NCBI RefSeq assembly: GCF_001969815.1
Contig: NZ_MRBK01000013.1
Span: forward strand, 158,113 to 222,112
Direction: 5' to 3'
From: Bacillus swezeyi
GTDB taxonomy: Bacteria > Bacillota > Bacilli > Bacillales > Bacillaceae
DNA length: 64,000 nt
Below the pieces are notes generated by a model, which worked only from the letters and a program-made list of their open reading frames with translations, was not told the origin of the DNA and made no database searches. Made by a program: the position numbers and the translations under genes. Positions 45,681-54,431 of the stretch are shown here, one piece after another. The number at the start of each line of letters is the position of its first letter. The stretch's first letter is position 1.

Positions 45681-47293
45681 TACAACGATATTTTCTCTGA
45701 AGCAAATAATGCCAATCGAATGCTCAGTGATGTATCAGGAGATTCTACAGATTGACCTAATATTTCTTCGCATTTTTTAATACGATATTTCACAGTATTA
45801 CGATGAATAAAAATATCTTCTGAGGTCTTTGTAAGATCACATTGGTTTGCCATATAGACATTTAATGTAAATCTTAGTTCTTTTTCCTTCATTGTTTGGG
45901 GATAGGCTAAAGGACCGAGTGTATAAATGATAAATGGCTTTAATTTATTCGTTGGAATGAGTTGTAATAATTCTTCTACGCTTTTGGATTTGTAGGGCTC
46001 TATAAATTCCATTTCGCCTTGTTCATATTTATTATCATAAGCCTCATTCGCTTCGAAAAAAGACAGTGGTAATTGTGAAAGCTCGGAGACCTCATTACCA
46101 ATGCCAAATGAAAGGGAGCTATTAAAAAATAGCTGATACTCTTTTTGGATATATCTGCAGTATTCCGAATAATAATGATGTCTTCTTTGTAAAAGTATCG
46201 TAAATCTGCGTTCACCCTGAGACATATATATACTAATGGAAGGGTCAATCGCAGTAAACTTATGCGTTAGCCACTCAAAAGTCATCTGATATCGCTCATT
46301 TAAGTAGACGCTATTTTCAACATTCTTTTCTTTGTCAATCCCACAAATAATCACTTGATAGAATTTGGAAGGTTGAATGTGATATTTTTTTAAAAGGTCG
46401 GTGTGTTGTGTTAGTGAAACAAGGTTATCAGGATGTTCGGACATAAGTGATGTGAAAAAATGGTTCACGTCCTGCTGCTCTGCTTCTTTGATTTTACTAT
46501 TTTTATAAATTGCGAGACTAAGTGTGTTGACTGCTTGTTCTATTGTTAATAAACTAATCGGATAGTTGAGCAAATTAACATTTGAAATCATAAGGTAATA
46601 CGGAAAATATTTAAATGCAGGAACCTTAAATATAGCATATTCTTCCTGGAAAACACCATTATGATTTGGTTCGATTTGCTCTGAATTTAAATATCTTCTG
46701 AAATAATTAAGGTTCTTTTGAACATGTTCTGAGTGTTGATGAAAGTGATGACTCGATGACTCAACTTGATGAAAAGAATTTAGCAGCATTACAGGAACCT
46801 TTATAAGTCTACTTAAACGTTCAATCATCATGTTCAGGCTTAACCCTTGCATAAGCATAGCATTTAACTCTTGTTGGATATCTAATGCGAAGTGTAATTT
46901 TTCTGTTTCTTCATCCAAGATAAATGACGATATATGATGAGTAATGGATCCCAAATTCCAACTTTCTGGAATTTCAATAATTGGGAATTTTAATTTGTTT
47001 GCAAATGCAATAACCTCATCATCTAATTTTTTTAAAAATCGGGATAGCTTGATACCTAGACCAGCAACTTGTATATCATTTAACTCACTAATAAGACTGA
47101 TTAGTCCAGATTGATCATACTGATAATTCATTCCTGTTGTTACGATAAGTGAGTATGGTGTTGTAAAATTTTTAATATCAGGCGTTTCTGTAATATCAAC
47201 CATTTCTACCACTCGTTCCAAATCGCCCTGCTCATTCAGCAAAGTTAAATCTGAAAATTGCAGTACAGATAATATTTCTTTTAATGTTGTCAT
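45680..47293 (-). CDS. PucR-family transcriptional regulator
   Basis: 537 residues; B. subtilis PucR has 531. The N-terminal purine-catabolism PucR-like domain (about 5-125) includes SLIVTTGMNY; a GGDEF-like middle domain lies near 300-420; and the C-terminal PucR HTH_30 domain (about 470-530) has TSEDIFIHRNTVKYRIKKCE. Such proteins activate purine or allantoin degradation genes, with allantoin, allantoate or ureidoglycolate as inducers in B. subtilis. The ATG follows AAGGAGG at eight bases. It is divergent from the broken permease and allantoinase, so it is the likely local regulator. Confidence 0.9.
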   Translation of the reverse strand: MTTLKEILSVLQFSDLTLLNEQGDLERVVEMVDITETPDIKNFTTPYSLIVTTGMNYQYDQSGLISLISELNDIQVAGLGIKLSRFLKKLDDEVIAFANKLKFPIIEIPESWNLGSITHHISSFILDEETEKLHFALDIQQELNAMLMQGLSLNMMIERLSRLIKVPVMLLNSFHQVESSSHHFHQHSEHVQKNLNYFRRYLNSEQIEPNHNGVFQEEYAIFKVPAFKYFPYYLMISNVNLLNYPISLLTIEQAVNTLSLAIYKNSKIKEAEQQDVNHFFTSLMSEHPDNLVSLTQHTDLLKKYHIQPSKFYQVIICGIDKEKNVENSVYLNERYQMTFEWLTHKFTAIDPSISIYMSQGERRFTILLQRRHHYYSEYCRYIQKEYQLFFNSSLSFGIGNEVSELSQLPLSFFEANEAYDNKYEQGEMEFIEPYKSKSVEELLQLIPTNKLKPFIIYTLGPLAYPQTMKEKELRFTLNVYMANQCDLTKTSEDIFIHRNTVKYRIKKCEEILGQSVESPDTSLSIRLALFASEKISL

Positions 47294-47412
47294 CAAGGCT
47301 ACCTCCTTATCTTTGTTAGAAAAAGATAAAATAAAAATGAAATATGTCAGATGTTACAAGGATAACTTCACACTCTGATAATACACTGTTTTTGAAGGTT
47401 ATTATACGTATA

Positions 47413-47425
47413 ATCCTTTAGTTAA
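47413..47425 (+). promoter_or_regulatory. Candidate PucR box before the broken permease
   Basis: ATCCTTTAGTTAA agrees with WWWCNTTGGTTAA at 11 of 13 positions. It lies in the divergent region between the pucR-like gene and the permease relic. Confidence 0.35.
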
Positions 47426-47448
47426 AAATATTAAAGGAGAATCATTAT

Positions 47449-47862
47449 GCTTCAACATGATTCTTCGTTTTTTGAAAAGCGTGGTTATAACAAAGATATC
47501 ATGTCGAAGATCACTTGAACAAAGAAATTCATCCTCATTTAATTTTTTTACGTTGTGGATGGGAACAGTGCATCATATTCCGAATTATATAGCTGTTAGA
47601 TTTTTTACAACTGGGATTATCACCGTTTCAAGTAATAGTATCCCTTGTTATAAGTTCCTTCTTAGATAGCCTTATGACTTGTTGTAAACGGATACACAGG
47701 TTCAAAATATGGCGTCCCATTTTTATGCATTTAAGACATGCCTATGGTGATATAGGTGCTGACTCCAGGTGTATTCTGTGGTGTTGTGGCTTGGATTTCC
47801 TGGTTTTGATTTCAAACATTTGCTGGTTCACAAGCTTTATTGATCCTAATGAATAAGATTTT
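47449..47862 (+). pseudogene. Broken NCS1 allantoin permease (PucI-like), N-terminal part only
   Basis: Across shifting frames the sequence still reads an NCS1 purine/allantoin permease. NFFTLWMGTVHHIPNYIAV near 47537-47593 matches the PucI region with MGCIHNIPTYA. VNGYTGSKYGVPF near 47685-47725 matches LNGHAGTKYGLPF, and FQTFAGSQALLILMN near 47810-47855 matches IQTFAGSTALNILLLN. Several stops and frameshifts interrupt it, and homology ends near 47862, leaving about a quarter of the usual 490 residues. It begins with a normal AAAGGAGAATCATTATG start at 47447. It once stood directly upstream of allantoinase. Confidence 0.8.
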
Positions 47863-47929
47863 CCCGTTTTCATGATAGTGGGGTGGGGCTACCATTTTAT
47901 CCAACCATTAAAAGAGGAGGATGATTTTG

Positions 47930-49294
47930 ATGAATTTTGATTCAATTATCAAAAATGGATTAGTCATTCTAGAAAATGGTGAACAAGAAGTCGAAGTAGG
48001 GATTAAAGATGGCAAAATCGCAGCAATCGGTAAGGATTTGGGTACAAGTGCAAAAATTATCGATGCAAAAGGATCTATTGTATCTCCAGGTATGATTGAT
48101 GCACATGTGCATATCACAGAGCCGGGCGGCGGCTATCGTGATGAATGGGAAGGCTATGACACAGGAACACGTGCCTCTGCAAAAGGCGGTGTAACGACGA
48201 TTATTGAAATGCCGTTAAATCAAGTGCCAGCAACGGTAGATGAGAAATCTATTCAAGAAAAATTTAAAGCTGGAAAAGGAAAATTATCTGTAGACGTTGC
48301 GAGTTACGGCGGTTTAGTACCATTTAACTTAGATGGGGGTATTCAAGAGTTAGATAACAATGGTGTTGTTGCATATAAATGTTTTGTAGCAACATGTGGT
48401 GACCGTTCTATAGAAGGAGATTTCATGAACGTGGATGACTATTCCCTCTACGAAGGTATGAAACAAATTGCGAAGACAGGCAAAATATTATCTATACACG
48501 CTGAAAATGCTGCAATTACGGATAAGTTAGGGGAAATAGCATCTAAAAATGGTGAAACTTCATTACGCGCTTATGTAGATTCTCGCCCCGTATTTACTGA
48601 AGTAGAACCGATTAGAAAAATAATTCTATTTGCGAAAGAAACGGGATGTCGTGTACACATCGTTCATGTAGCTTGTGAAGAGGGCGTAGATGAAATTGTC
48701 AAAGCGCAACAGGAAGGGGTCGATATTACATGCGAAACATGTACACACTATTTATATTTCTATAAAGAAGAACTAGATAATATCGGACCAGTTGTAAAAT
48801 GCTCTCCGCCAATCCGTGAGCAATCACGCTTAGAAGGCATGTGGAATCGGGTATTAAACGGAGATATTTCATTCGTAACATCAGACCATTCACCATGTAC
48901 CCCAGACTTAAAAGCTACGGATAATGCATTTGAAGCTTGGGGAGGTATCGCAGGTGTACAAAATATTGTCGACGTATTATTTGATGAGGGTGTGCAAAAA
49001 CGTAATATGTCATTATCCAAATTTGCAGCCATAATTGCTACAAACCCTGCGAAACGTTTTAATCTAGCATCAAAAGGCAGTATTGCAGTAGGGAAAGATG
49101 CGGATTTCGTATTTATTAAGAAAGATGCACCTTATGAATTAAAAGCTGAGGACTTAGCATATCGACACAAAATTAGTCCATATATTGGTCGCAAAATTGG
49201 TGCGCAGGTAGTGAAAACAATCGTTCGTGGTGTCGAAATCTATGATAAAGAAAACGGGATTTCAAATGAAAAAGTAGGAAGATTTATTCCTTAA
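47930..49294 (+). CDS. allB: Allantoinase
   Basis: Hydrolyses (S)-allantoin to allantoate in the cytoplasm. The 454-residue amidohydrolase (E. coli AllB 453) shows the binuclear metal site: HVHITEPG near 60, the bridging Lys in VVAYKCFVATCG near 147, His in LSIHAENA near 187, His in HIVHVACEEG near 243, and Asp in VTSDHSPCTPD near 317. ATG 47930 sits nine bases after AGGAGG; the ATG at 47921 is only one base from it. It is monocistronic in the island, downstream of the permease relic. A PucR-like box on the minus strand lies at 47897-47909. Confidence 0.93.
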   Translation: MNFDSIIKNGLVILENGEQEVEVGIKDGKIAAIGKDLGTSAKIIDAKGSIVSPGMIDAHVHITEPGGGYRDEWEGYDTGTRASAKGGVTTIIEMPLNQVPATVDEKSIQEKFKAGKGKLSVDVASYGGLVPFNLDGGIQELDNNGVVAYKCFVATCGDRSIEGDFMNVDDYSLYEGMKQIAKTGKILSIHAENAAITDKLGEIASKNGETSLRAYVDSRPVFTEVEPIRKIILFAKETGCRVHIVHVACEEGVDEIVKAQQEGVDITCETCTHYLYFYKEELDNIGPVVKCSPPIREQSRLEGMWNRVLNGDISFVTSDHSPCTPDLKATDNAFEAWGGIAGVQNIVDVLFDEGVQKRNMSLSKFAAIIATNPAKRFNLASKGSIAVGKDADFVFIKKDAPYELKAEDLAYRHKISPYIGRKIGAQVVKTIVRGVEIYDKENGISNEKVGRFIP

Positions 49295-49592
49295 GTGACG
49301 GGACAGCTGTCCCGTCAGGAATTTGAGGCAAAGGAAGATGTGAAGGCAGATTGTTCCTCTGAAGATTATTTATTCATCTGCCATTTCGTGAGAGCTAAAG
49401 AGAATTTTTTATTTGACAATAATTGTAAAATATTTCAAAAATAAAAGCGAATTAATTCACATGTTGGTTGGGGAGTAATATCTGGGATGAAAACAAATGA
49501 ATAAAAAGTAAATGAAGTTGTTTTCCTGCAGAAAATATGGAATACATGCGCGCCACTTCCTGTGAAAATGTTTGTATGAAGGCGTCCTGAGA

Positions 49593-49819
49593 ATGTGTTA
49601 CACTTGCAAATCAGTATGTCAGCAGCATTGCTTATGGCGGCTAATACAGCTGGAGGGAGCATGGCAAAGCTGACTTCACCACAATGTATCGCTATTGCAG
49701 CAGCTGCTGTTAATCAAATTGGAAATGAGTCAAAAATTTTTCAATATACATTAAGGTACACCCTAGAATTGCTGCTGCTCGTATGTATCCTGACTCTTGG
49801 CATATCATTTATGATGTAA
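49593..49819 (+). pseudogene. C-terminal remnant of a lactate/glycolate permease (LctP/GlcA family)
   Basis: The open stretch reads [20 protein letters not shown], then [19 protein letters not shown] and a final hydrophobic helix. This is the conserved C-terminus of L-lactate/glycolate permeases (N-T-x-G-G-x-x-x-K-x-x-S-P-Q-S-I-A). The rest of the roughly 550-residue protein is missing upstream. A very strong terminator follows directly, which marks it as the true end of a former gene. Glycolate transport would fit the hydroxyacid dehydrogenase at the left of the island. Confidence 0.8.
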
Positions 49820-49830
49820 TGAAACAGATA

Positions 49831-49880
49831 AACTACCCTATAAATCAATGTTTTTTATTGATTTATAGGGTAGTTTTTTT
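49831..49880 (+). terminator. Very strong terminator of the lost permease gene
   Basis: AACTACCCTATAAATCAA pairs perfectly with TTGATTTATAGGGTAGTT (18 bp) around an eight-base loop, followed by T7-C. Confidence 0.95.
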
Positions 49881-50259
49881 CTTGAATAAGGAAGTATAAA
49901 ATTTGCACCTTATTTATTTGTTGGGTAAGAGAGATAGTCAGTCGTCAAAAAACAGGAGATTTTGCTTCGCTCCAATCTATATATTTTTAAGCGGGCGCTC
50001 TGCGATTTTTTTTAGGAGAAACTCGATGTAAATTTAATTTGTTATAAAGCGTATTTTTTCAAGTTTTTATGCAATCGAAAGCCAACAGTTTCTTTTTTTC
50101 CTCTGGCATTAGTCCATTATCTAGATACCATATTTTGATTAAAAGGTGTATTTGTTGAAAGTGCATAAAATGCTCTTCCATTATTGTTGGTTATGTCAAT
50201 GAATGGTTGTAAACAGGGTTCTATGATGAAAGTAAATAAGGGAAAGGAGGAGAAAAAGA
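49881..50259. other. Upstream region of the allC-allK operon
   Basis: AT-rich with no gene. A candidate PucR box lies at 50182-50194. The ribosome site GGAAAGGAGGAG ends about ten bases before allC. No further structure was recognised. Confidence 0.5.
50182..50194 (+). promoter_or_regulatory. Candidate PucR box before allC
   Basis: TATTGTTGGTTAT matches WWWCNTTGGTTAA at 11 of 13 positions, about 65 bp before the operon start. Confidence 0.35.
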
Positions 50260-51489
50260 ATGGATATTCAATCAACCTTTGAAACGTTGGATAAGAAATT
50301 CACAAGTTTTGGCGGTTTAGAACAAGGGGGTATTACGCGTCTGTTATACTCTCCTGAATGGATTGCTGCAGTTCGCGAACTGGAAGCAACATTTAAGGAA
50401 GAAGGTTTAGAAGTAAGCTTTGATGATGTTGGGAACTTATCTGGTCGTCTTGTTGGAAGTAAATATTCTGAAGAAACTATTTTAACAGGATCACATATCG
50501 ACACAGTTGTTGAAGGTGGTCATCTAGATGGACAATTCGGTATCTTATCTGCACTGGTTGCTGTGAAATATTTAAAAGAAAAATATGGTCAACCATTACG
50601 AACAATAGAAGTATTATCACTCGCAGAAGAAGAAGGAAGTCGCTTCCCATATACATTTTGGGGAAGTAAAAACTTCTTTAACTTAGCCAAAAAAACGGAT
50701 GTTGGCACAATAGAAGATGCTGAAGGAATTAAATTCGAAGATGCTATGCATGCATCCGGTTTTGATTACCGTAAAACAGATGATGTTCGTGACGATATTA
50801 AAGCATTTGTTGAAGTACATATTGAACAAGGGAAAGTATTAGAGGCGGAAAATAAAGCGATTGGTGTTGTGACTGGGATTGTTGGTCAAAAACGTTACAC
50901 AATTAACTTGAAAGGTGAAGCAAATCACGCTGGCACAACACCGATGTCATTACGAAGAGATACAGTTGTTGCATATAGTGAAATTGTAACAGACTTAACG
51001 AAACGAGCTAGAGAAATTGGGGAGCCTCTTGTATTAACGTTTGGACATGTCACTCCTGTTCCAAACACCGTAAATGTCGTCCCTGGAGAAATTACTTTTT
51101 CGATAGACTGTCGTCATATTGATCAACAACTATTAAATGATTTTGCGAGAGAAATTGAAGATAAAATTAAAGCGGTAGCAGAAGCAAACAGCATGACTTA
51201 TGACATTAATTTATGGATGGATGAAGCACCGTCATTGATGGATAAAGAAATCATTCAAATAGTTGAACAAGCAGCTAAGAATAATGTGGGGGACAGCTAT
51301 AAATTGATGCCATCCGGTGCAGGTCATGATGCACAAATTTTTGCGGATTTTGTTCCTACAGCAATGTTGTTTGTACCTTCTATTGGCGGAATTAGCCACA
51401 ATACCAATGAAGAAACGAAGATAGAAGACCTTGTGAAGGGGATTGAAGTATTGAAAGATGTATTGTATGAACTAGCTTATAAAGAATGA
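50260..51489 (+). CDS. allC: Allantoate amidohydrolase
   Basis: Mn-dependent M20-family enzyme that splits allantoate to ureidoglycine, CO2 and ammonia. The 409 residues (E. coli AllC 411) contain GSHIDTVVEGGHLDGQFG near 78 (metal and bridging Asp), LAEEEGSRFPYTFWGS near 124, VEVHIEQGKVLE near 190, GEANHAGTTPMSLRRD near 225 and SGAGHDAQIFA near 355. First gene of an eight-gene run (allC-allE-allD-allD-allF-allG-allH-allK) with gaps of no more than about 25 bp. A strong GGAAAGGAGGAG site precedes the ATG. Confidence 0.93.
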   Translation: MDIQSTFETLDKKFTSFGGLEQGGITRLLYSPEWIAAVRELEATFKEEGLEVSFDDVGNLSGRLVGSKYSEETILTGSHIDTVVEGGHLDGQFGILSALVAVKYLKEKYGQPLRTIEVLSLAEEEGSRFPYTFWGSKNFFNLAKKTDVGTIEDAEGIKFEDAMHASGFDYRKTDDVRDDIKAFVEVHIEQGKVLEAENKAIGVVTGIVGQKRYTINLKGEANHAGTTPMSLRRDTVVAYSEIVTDLTKRAREIGEPLVLTFGHVTPVPNTVNVVPGEITFSIDCRHIDQQLLNDFAREIEDKIKAVAEANSMTYDINLWMDEAPSLMDKEIIQIVEQAAKNNVGDSYKLMPSGAGHDAQIFADFVPTAMLFVPSIGGISHNTNEETKIEDLVKGIEVLKDVLYELAYKE

Positions 51490-51506
51490 AAAGGAGCCAG
51501 ATACTC

Positions 51507-52295
51507 ATGAGTTACTTAAATCATAATCAAGGATACAGAGAAGGTTTATTAGAAACACGTTCAGTAATAAAAAAAGATAATTATGCGGTAATCACACCTG
51601 ATGGCTTGGTTAATAATGTTGTACCTGGCTTTGAAGATTGTGATGTCACCATTTTAGGATCTCCGCGTTTAGGTGCAAGGTTTGTAGATTATTTGGTAAC
51701 AGTTAAAAACCAGGGCGGAAACAAAACTGGTTTTGCTGGTGATGGTATCCAATCATTTGTGTACGTTGAATATGGTAAAATCAACGCTTTTGCGGATGGT
51801 AAAAAATACGAATTAACAAAAGGCGGCTTCTTATATGTACCTCCACACTTACAATTGACGTTTGATAATAATAATAATGGTGAGGATAGCCGTTTGTTTT
51901 TATACAAAAAGCGTTATCAGCCGCTTAAAGGACATACACCAGAAATTGTTACAGGTAATGTGAATAACATCAAACAAGAAGCCTATGAAGGTATGAAAGA
52001 AGTATTAATTCAAGATTTGCTGCCAAAAGAAATCGCATATGACATGAACATTCATATTCTTTCATTTGAGCCAGGTGCTTCGCACGGTTACATTGAAACG
52101 CACGTTCAAGAACATGGTGCTTATATATTAAGTGGACGGGGTGTTTACAACTTAGACAACGAGTGGATGCCAGTTGATAAAGGTGACTATATTTTTATGG
52201 GAGCTTATACGCCCCAAGCAACCTATGCAATTGGTTTGGGTGAACCATTCTCGTATATTTATTCAAAGGATGCGAATAGAGATATTAATCTATAA
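51507..52295 (+). CDS. allE: (S)-ureidoglycine aminohydrolase
   Basis: Bicupin Mn enzyme that converts (S)-ureidoglycine to (S)-ureidoglycolate and ammonia, preserving stereochemistry. 262 residues (E. coli AllE/YlbA 261). The C-terminal cupin carries the metal ligands in FEPGASHGYIETHVQEHGAY (Glu, His, His; about 190-209) and the late MGAYTPQATYAIG. The start at 51507 follows AAAAGGAGCC. It lies directly between allantoate amidohydrolase and the dehydrogenases, in reaction order. Confidence 0.92.
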   Translation: MSYLNHNQGYREGLLETRSVIKKDNYAVITPDGLVNNVVPGFEDCDVTILGSPRLGARFVDYLVTVKNQGGNKTGFAGDGIQSFVYVEYGKINAFADGKKYELTKGGFLYVPPHLQLTFDNNNNGEDSRLFLYKKRYQPLKGHTPEIVTGNVNNIKQEAYEGMKEVLIQDLLPKEIAYDMNIHILSFEPGASHGYIETHVQEHGAYILSGRGVYNLDNEWMPVDKGDYIFMGAYTPQATYAIGLGEPFSYIYSKDANRDINL

Positions 52296-52310
52296 AGAGG
52301 GGCAATTTTA

Positions 52311-53339
52311 ATGAGTGAACCATTAGTGTATGTAGAAAGTAATCGTCTCCGGCAGCTAATGAAAGATAAATTAGTGAAAGCAGGCTTACCTGAAGAACAA
52401 GCGGATAAAACAGCTGACTTACTCATTTTTGCAGACGAACGAGGTGTTCACTCACATGGTGCTGTGAGAATGCAATACTATTCCGAACGTACATTAAAAG
52501 GTGGATATAACCTGAAACCAAACTTAAGTTTCGAAAAAACGGGTCCAGCATCAGGGATTTATCACGGAGATAATGCGTTAGGGCATTATGTGAGTTATCA
52601 AGCAATGAAAAAGGCAATCGAATTAGCAAAAACATCAGGTATCGGTGTTGTCGGTGTAAAAGAAATGGGACACAGTGGTGCTATTGGTTATTATGCACGT
52701 CAAGCAGCATTAGAAGGTATGGTGGCATTAACAGTATGTCAATCTGATCCCATGGTCGTGCCATTTGGTGGTACCGAACCGTACTTTGGTACCAACCCAA
52801 TTGCTTTTAGTGCGCCTAGAAAAGATGGTAGTCCAATACTTTTTGATATGGCAACAACGGTACAAGCCTGGGGGAAAATCTTAGATGCAAGAAGTAAAAA
52901 CAAATCTATCCCAGACTCATGGGCAGTGGATAAAAATGGAGCACCAACAACAGACCCGTTTAAGGTAAATGCATTATTACCAATGGCTGGGCCTAAAGGA
53001 TACGGGTTAATGATGATGGTTGATATTTTATCGGGGAGTTTACTCGGCTTGCCATTTGGCAGGCATGTCACTTCCATGTATAAAGATTTATCAGAGTACC
53101 GTCGCTTAGGACAGCTTCATCTCGTAATCAATCCTGAATACTTTGGTGGGAAGGAGCAATTCTTGGAAAAAATATCTCAAATGGTTGAAGAATTACATGA
53201 CAACCCACCTGCTGAAGGATTTGACAAAGTGTATTATCCCGGTGAAATTCAAATAGATGTGATGAAACAGTATAAAAAAACAGGTATCCCAGTTACAAAG
53301 GAAATTTTAGATTATTTAGAGTCAGACAAAATTTACTAA
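52311..53339 (+). CDS. allD: Ureidoglycolate dehydrogenase, first copy
   Basis: NAD-dependent enzyme of the malate/L-lactate/sulfolactate dehydrogenase (YiaK/LDH2) fold that oxidises (S)-ureidoglycolate to oxalurate. 342 residues (E. coli AllD 349). Visible motifs: DERGVHSHGAVRMQYY near 43 (catalytic His), GVKEMGHSGAIGYYAR near 117, FGTNPIAFSAPRKDG near 159, and AGPKGYGLMMMVDILSGSLL near 225. GAGGGG site. It is followed after 25 bp by a close paralogue, so the operon has two copies. Confidence 0.9.
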   Translation: MSEPLVYVESNRLRQLMKDKLVKAGLPEEQADKTADLLIFADERGVHSHGAVRMQYYSERTLKGGYNLKPNLSFEKTGPASGIYHGDNALGHYVSYQAMKKAIELAKTSGIGVVGVKEMGHSGAIGYYARQAALEGMVALTVCQSDPMVVPFGGTEPYFGTNPIAFSAPRKDGSPILFDMATTVQAWGKILDARSKNKSIPDSWAVDKNGAPTTDPFKVNALLPMAGPKGYGLMMMVDILSGSLLGLPFGRHVTSMYKDLSEYRRLGQLHLVINPEYFGGKEQFLEKISQMVEELHDNPPAEGFDKVYYPGEIQIDVMKQYKKTGIPVTKEILDYLESDKIY

Positions 53340-53364
53340 TTATGTAATGGGAGGGGGGAATCAG

Positions 53365-54414
53365 ATGCGTGTATCTAAGCAAGAGCTGTTTCATTTAATC
53401 AAACAGAAGCTAATCAAAGCTGGATTAAATGAAGGAGCCGCACACGATGTTTCAGATGTATTGACATTCGCCGATCATAGAGGGATCCATTCCCATGGTG
53501 CAGTACGTGTGGAATACTATGCCGAACGAATCGCAAAAGGCGGTATTACAGCAAACCCAAACTACACATTTGAACAAACAGGACCTGCATCCGCTGTCTT
53601 TAGCGGAGATAATGGTCCAGGTCACCAAGCAGCAAAACAAGCGATGGAAAAAGCAATCGAAATGGCAAAAAATTCAGGTGTTGCTGTTGTAGGAATGAAG
53701 AATATCTCGCATAGCGGTGCATTGGGTTACTTTGTTGAAATGGCAGCAGAACAAGACATGGTTGCTTTAAGCATGTGCCAATCAGATCCAATGGTCGTAC
53801 CGTTTGGAGGAACAGAACCATACTTTGGCACCAATCCAATTGCTTTTAGTGCACCATCGGCTGATGAACGCATTATCACATTTGATATGGCGACAACTGT
53901 TCAGGCATGGGGAAAAGTATTGGATGCAAGAAGTAAAAATGAATCGATCCCGGAAACATGGGCAGTAGATGCAGCCGGTGCACCAACAACGAATGCAAGA
54001 GATGTCCATGCACTTGTGCCAATTGCTGGTCCAAAAGGTTATGGATTGATGATGATGGTGGATATTTTATCAGGCAGCCTTCTTGGAGTACCTCATGGCG
54101 TACATGTATCTTCCATGTATCAAGACCTGACAAAAGGTCGCGATTTAGGGCAAATTCATATTGTTATTAACCCTGCATACTTCACAGATTTAACTGCTTT
54201 TAAACAACAGATTTCGACGATGCTCGATGAATTAAAAGCACACCCGGCAGCAGAAGGCTATGGAGAAATTTATTATCCGGGTGAGCGCGGTAAATTAAGA
54301 AGTGCAAAATATGATAAAGAAGGAATTGAAATTGTAGACGATATTTATAACTACCTCGTTTCAGGCGATGTTCATTTTAATCGTTATCATGGAAAGAATA
54401 GATTTGCAGAATAA
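53365..54414 (+). CDS. allD: Ureidoglycolate dehydrogenase, second copy
   Basis: 349-residue paralogue of the gene just upstream; the two share long blocks such as SDPMVVPFGGTEPYFGTNPI and AGPKGYGLMMMVDILSGSLL. The catalytic DHRGIHSHGAVRVEYY motif is kept. Differences lie at the NAD/substrate loop (MKNISHSGALGYFVEMAAE versus KEMGHSGAIGYYARQAALE) and in a longer C-terminal tail ending VHFNRYHGKNRF. Start ATG 53365 after GGGAGGGGGG. It may be a redundant copy, a subunit partner, or an enzyme with a shifted substrate, for example reducing a 2-oxo acid to recycle NADH. Confidence 0.88.
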   Translation: MRVSKQELFHLIKQKLIKAGLNEGAAHDVSDVLTFADHRGIHSHGAVRVEYYAERIAKGGITANPNYTFEQTGPASAVFSGDNGPGHQAAKQAMEKAIEMAKNSGVAVVGMKNISHSGALGYFVEMAAEQDMVALSMCQSDPMVVPFGGTEPYFGTNPIAFSAPSADERIITFDMATTVQAWGKVLDARSKNESIPETWAVDAAGAPTTNARDVHALVPIAGPKGYGLMMMVDILSGSLLGVPHGVHVSSMYQDLTKGRDLGQIHIVINPAYFTDLTAFKQQISTMLDELKAHPAAEGYGEIYYPGERGKLRSAKYDKEGIEIVDDIYNYLVSGDVHFNRYHGKNRFAE

Positions 54415-54431
54415 CAAAATGGAGGATCATT

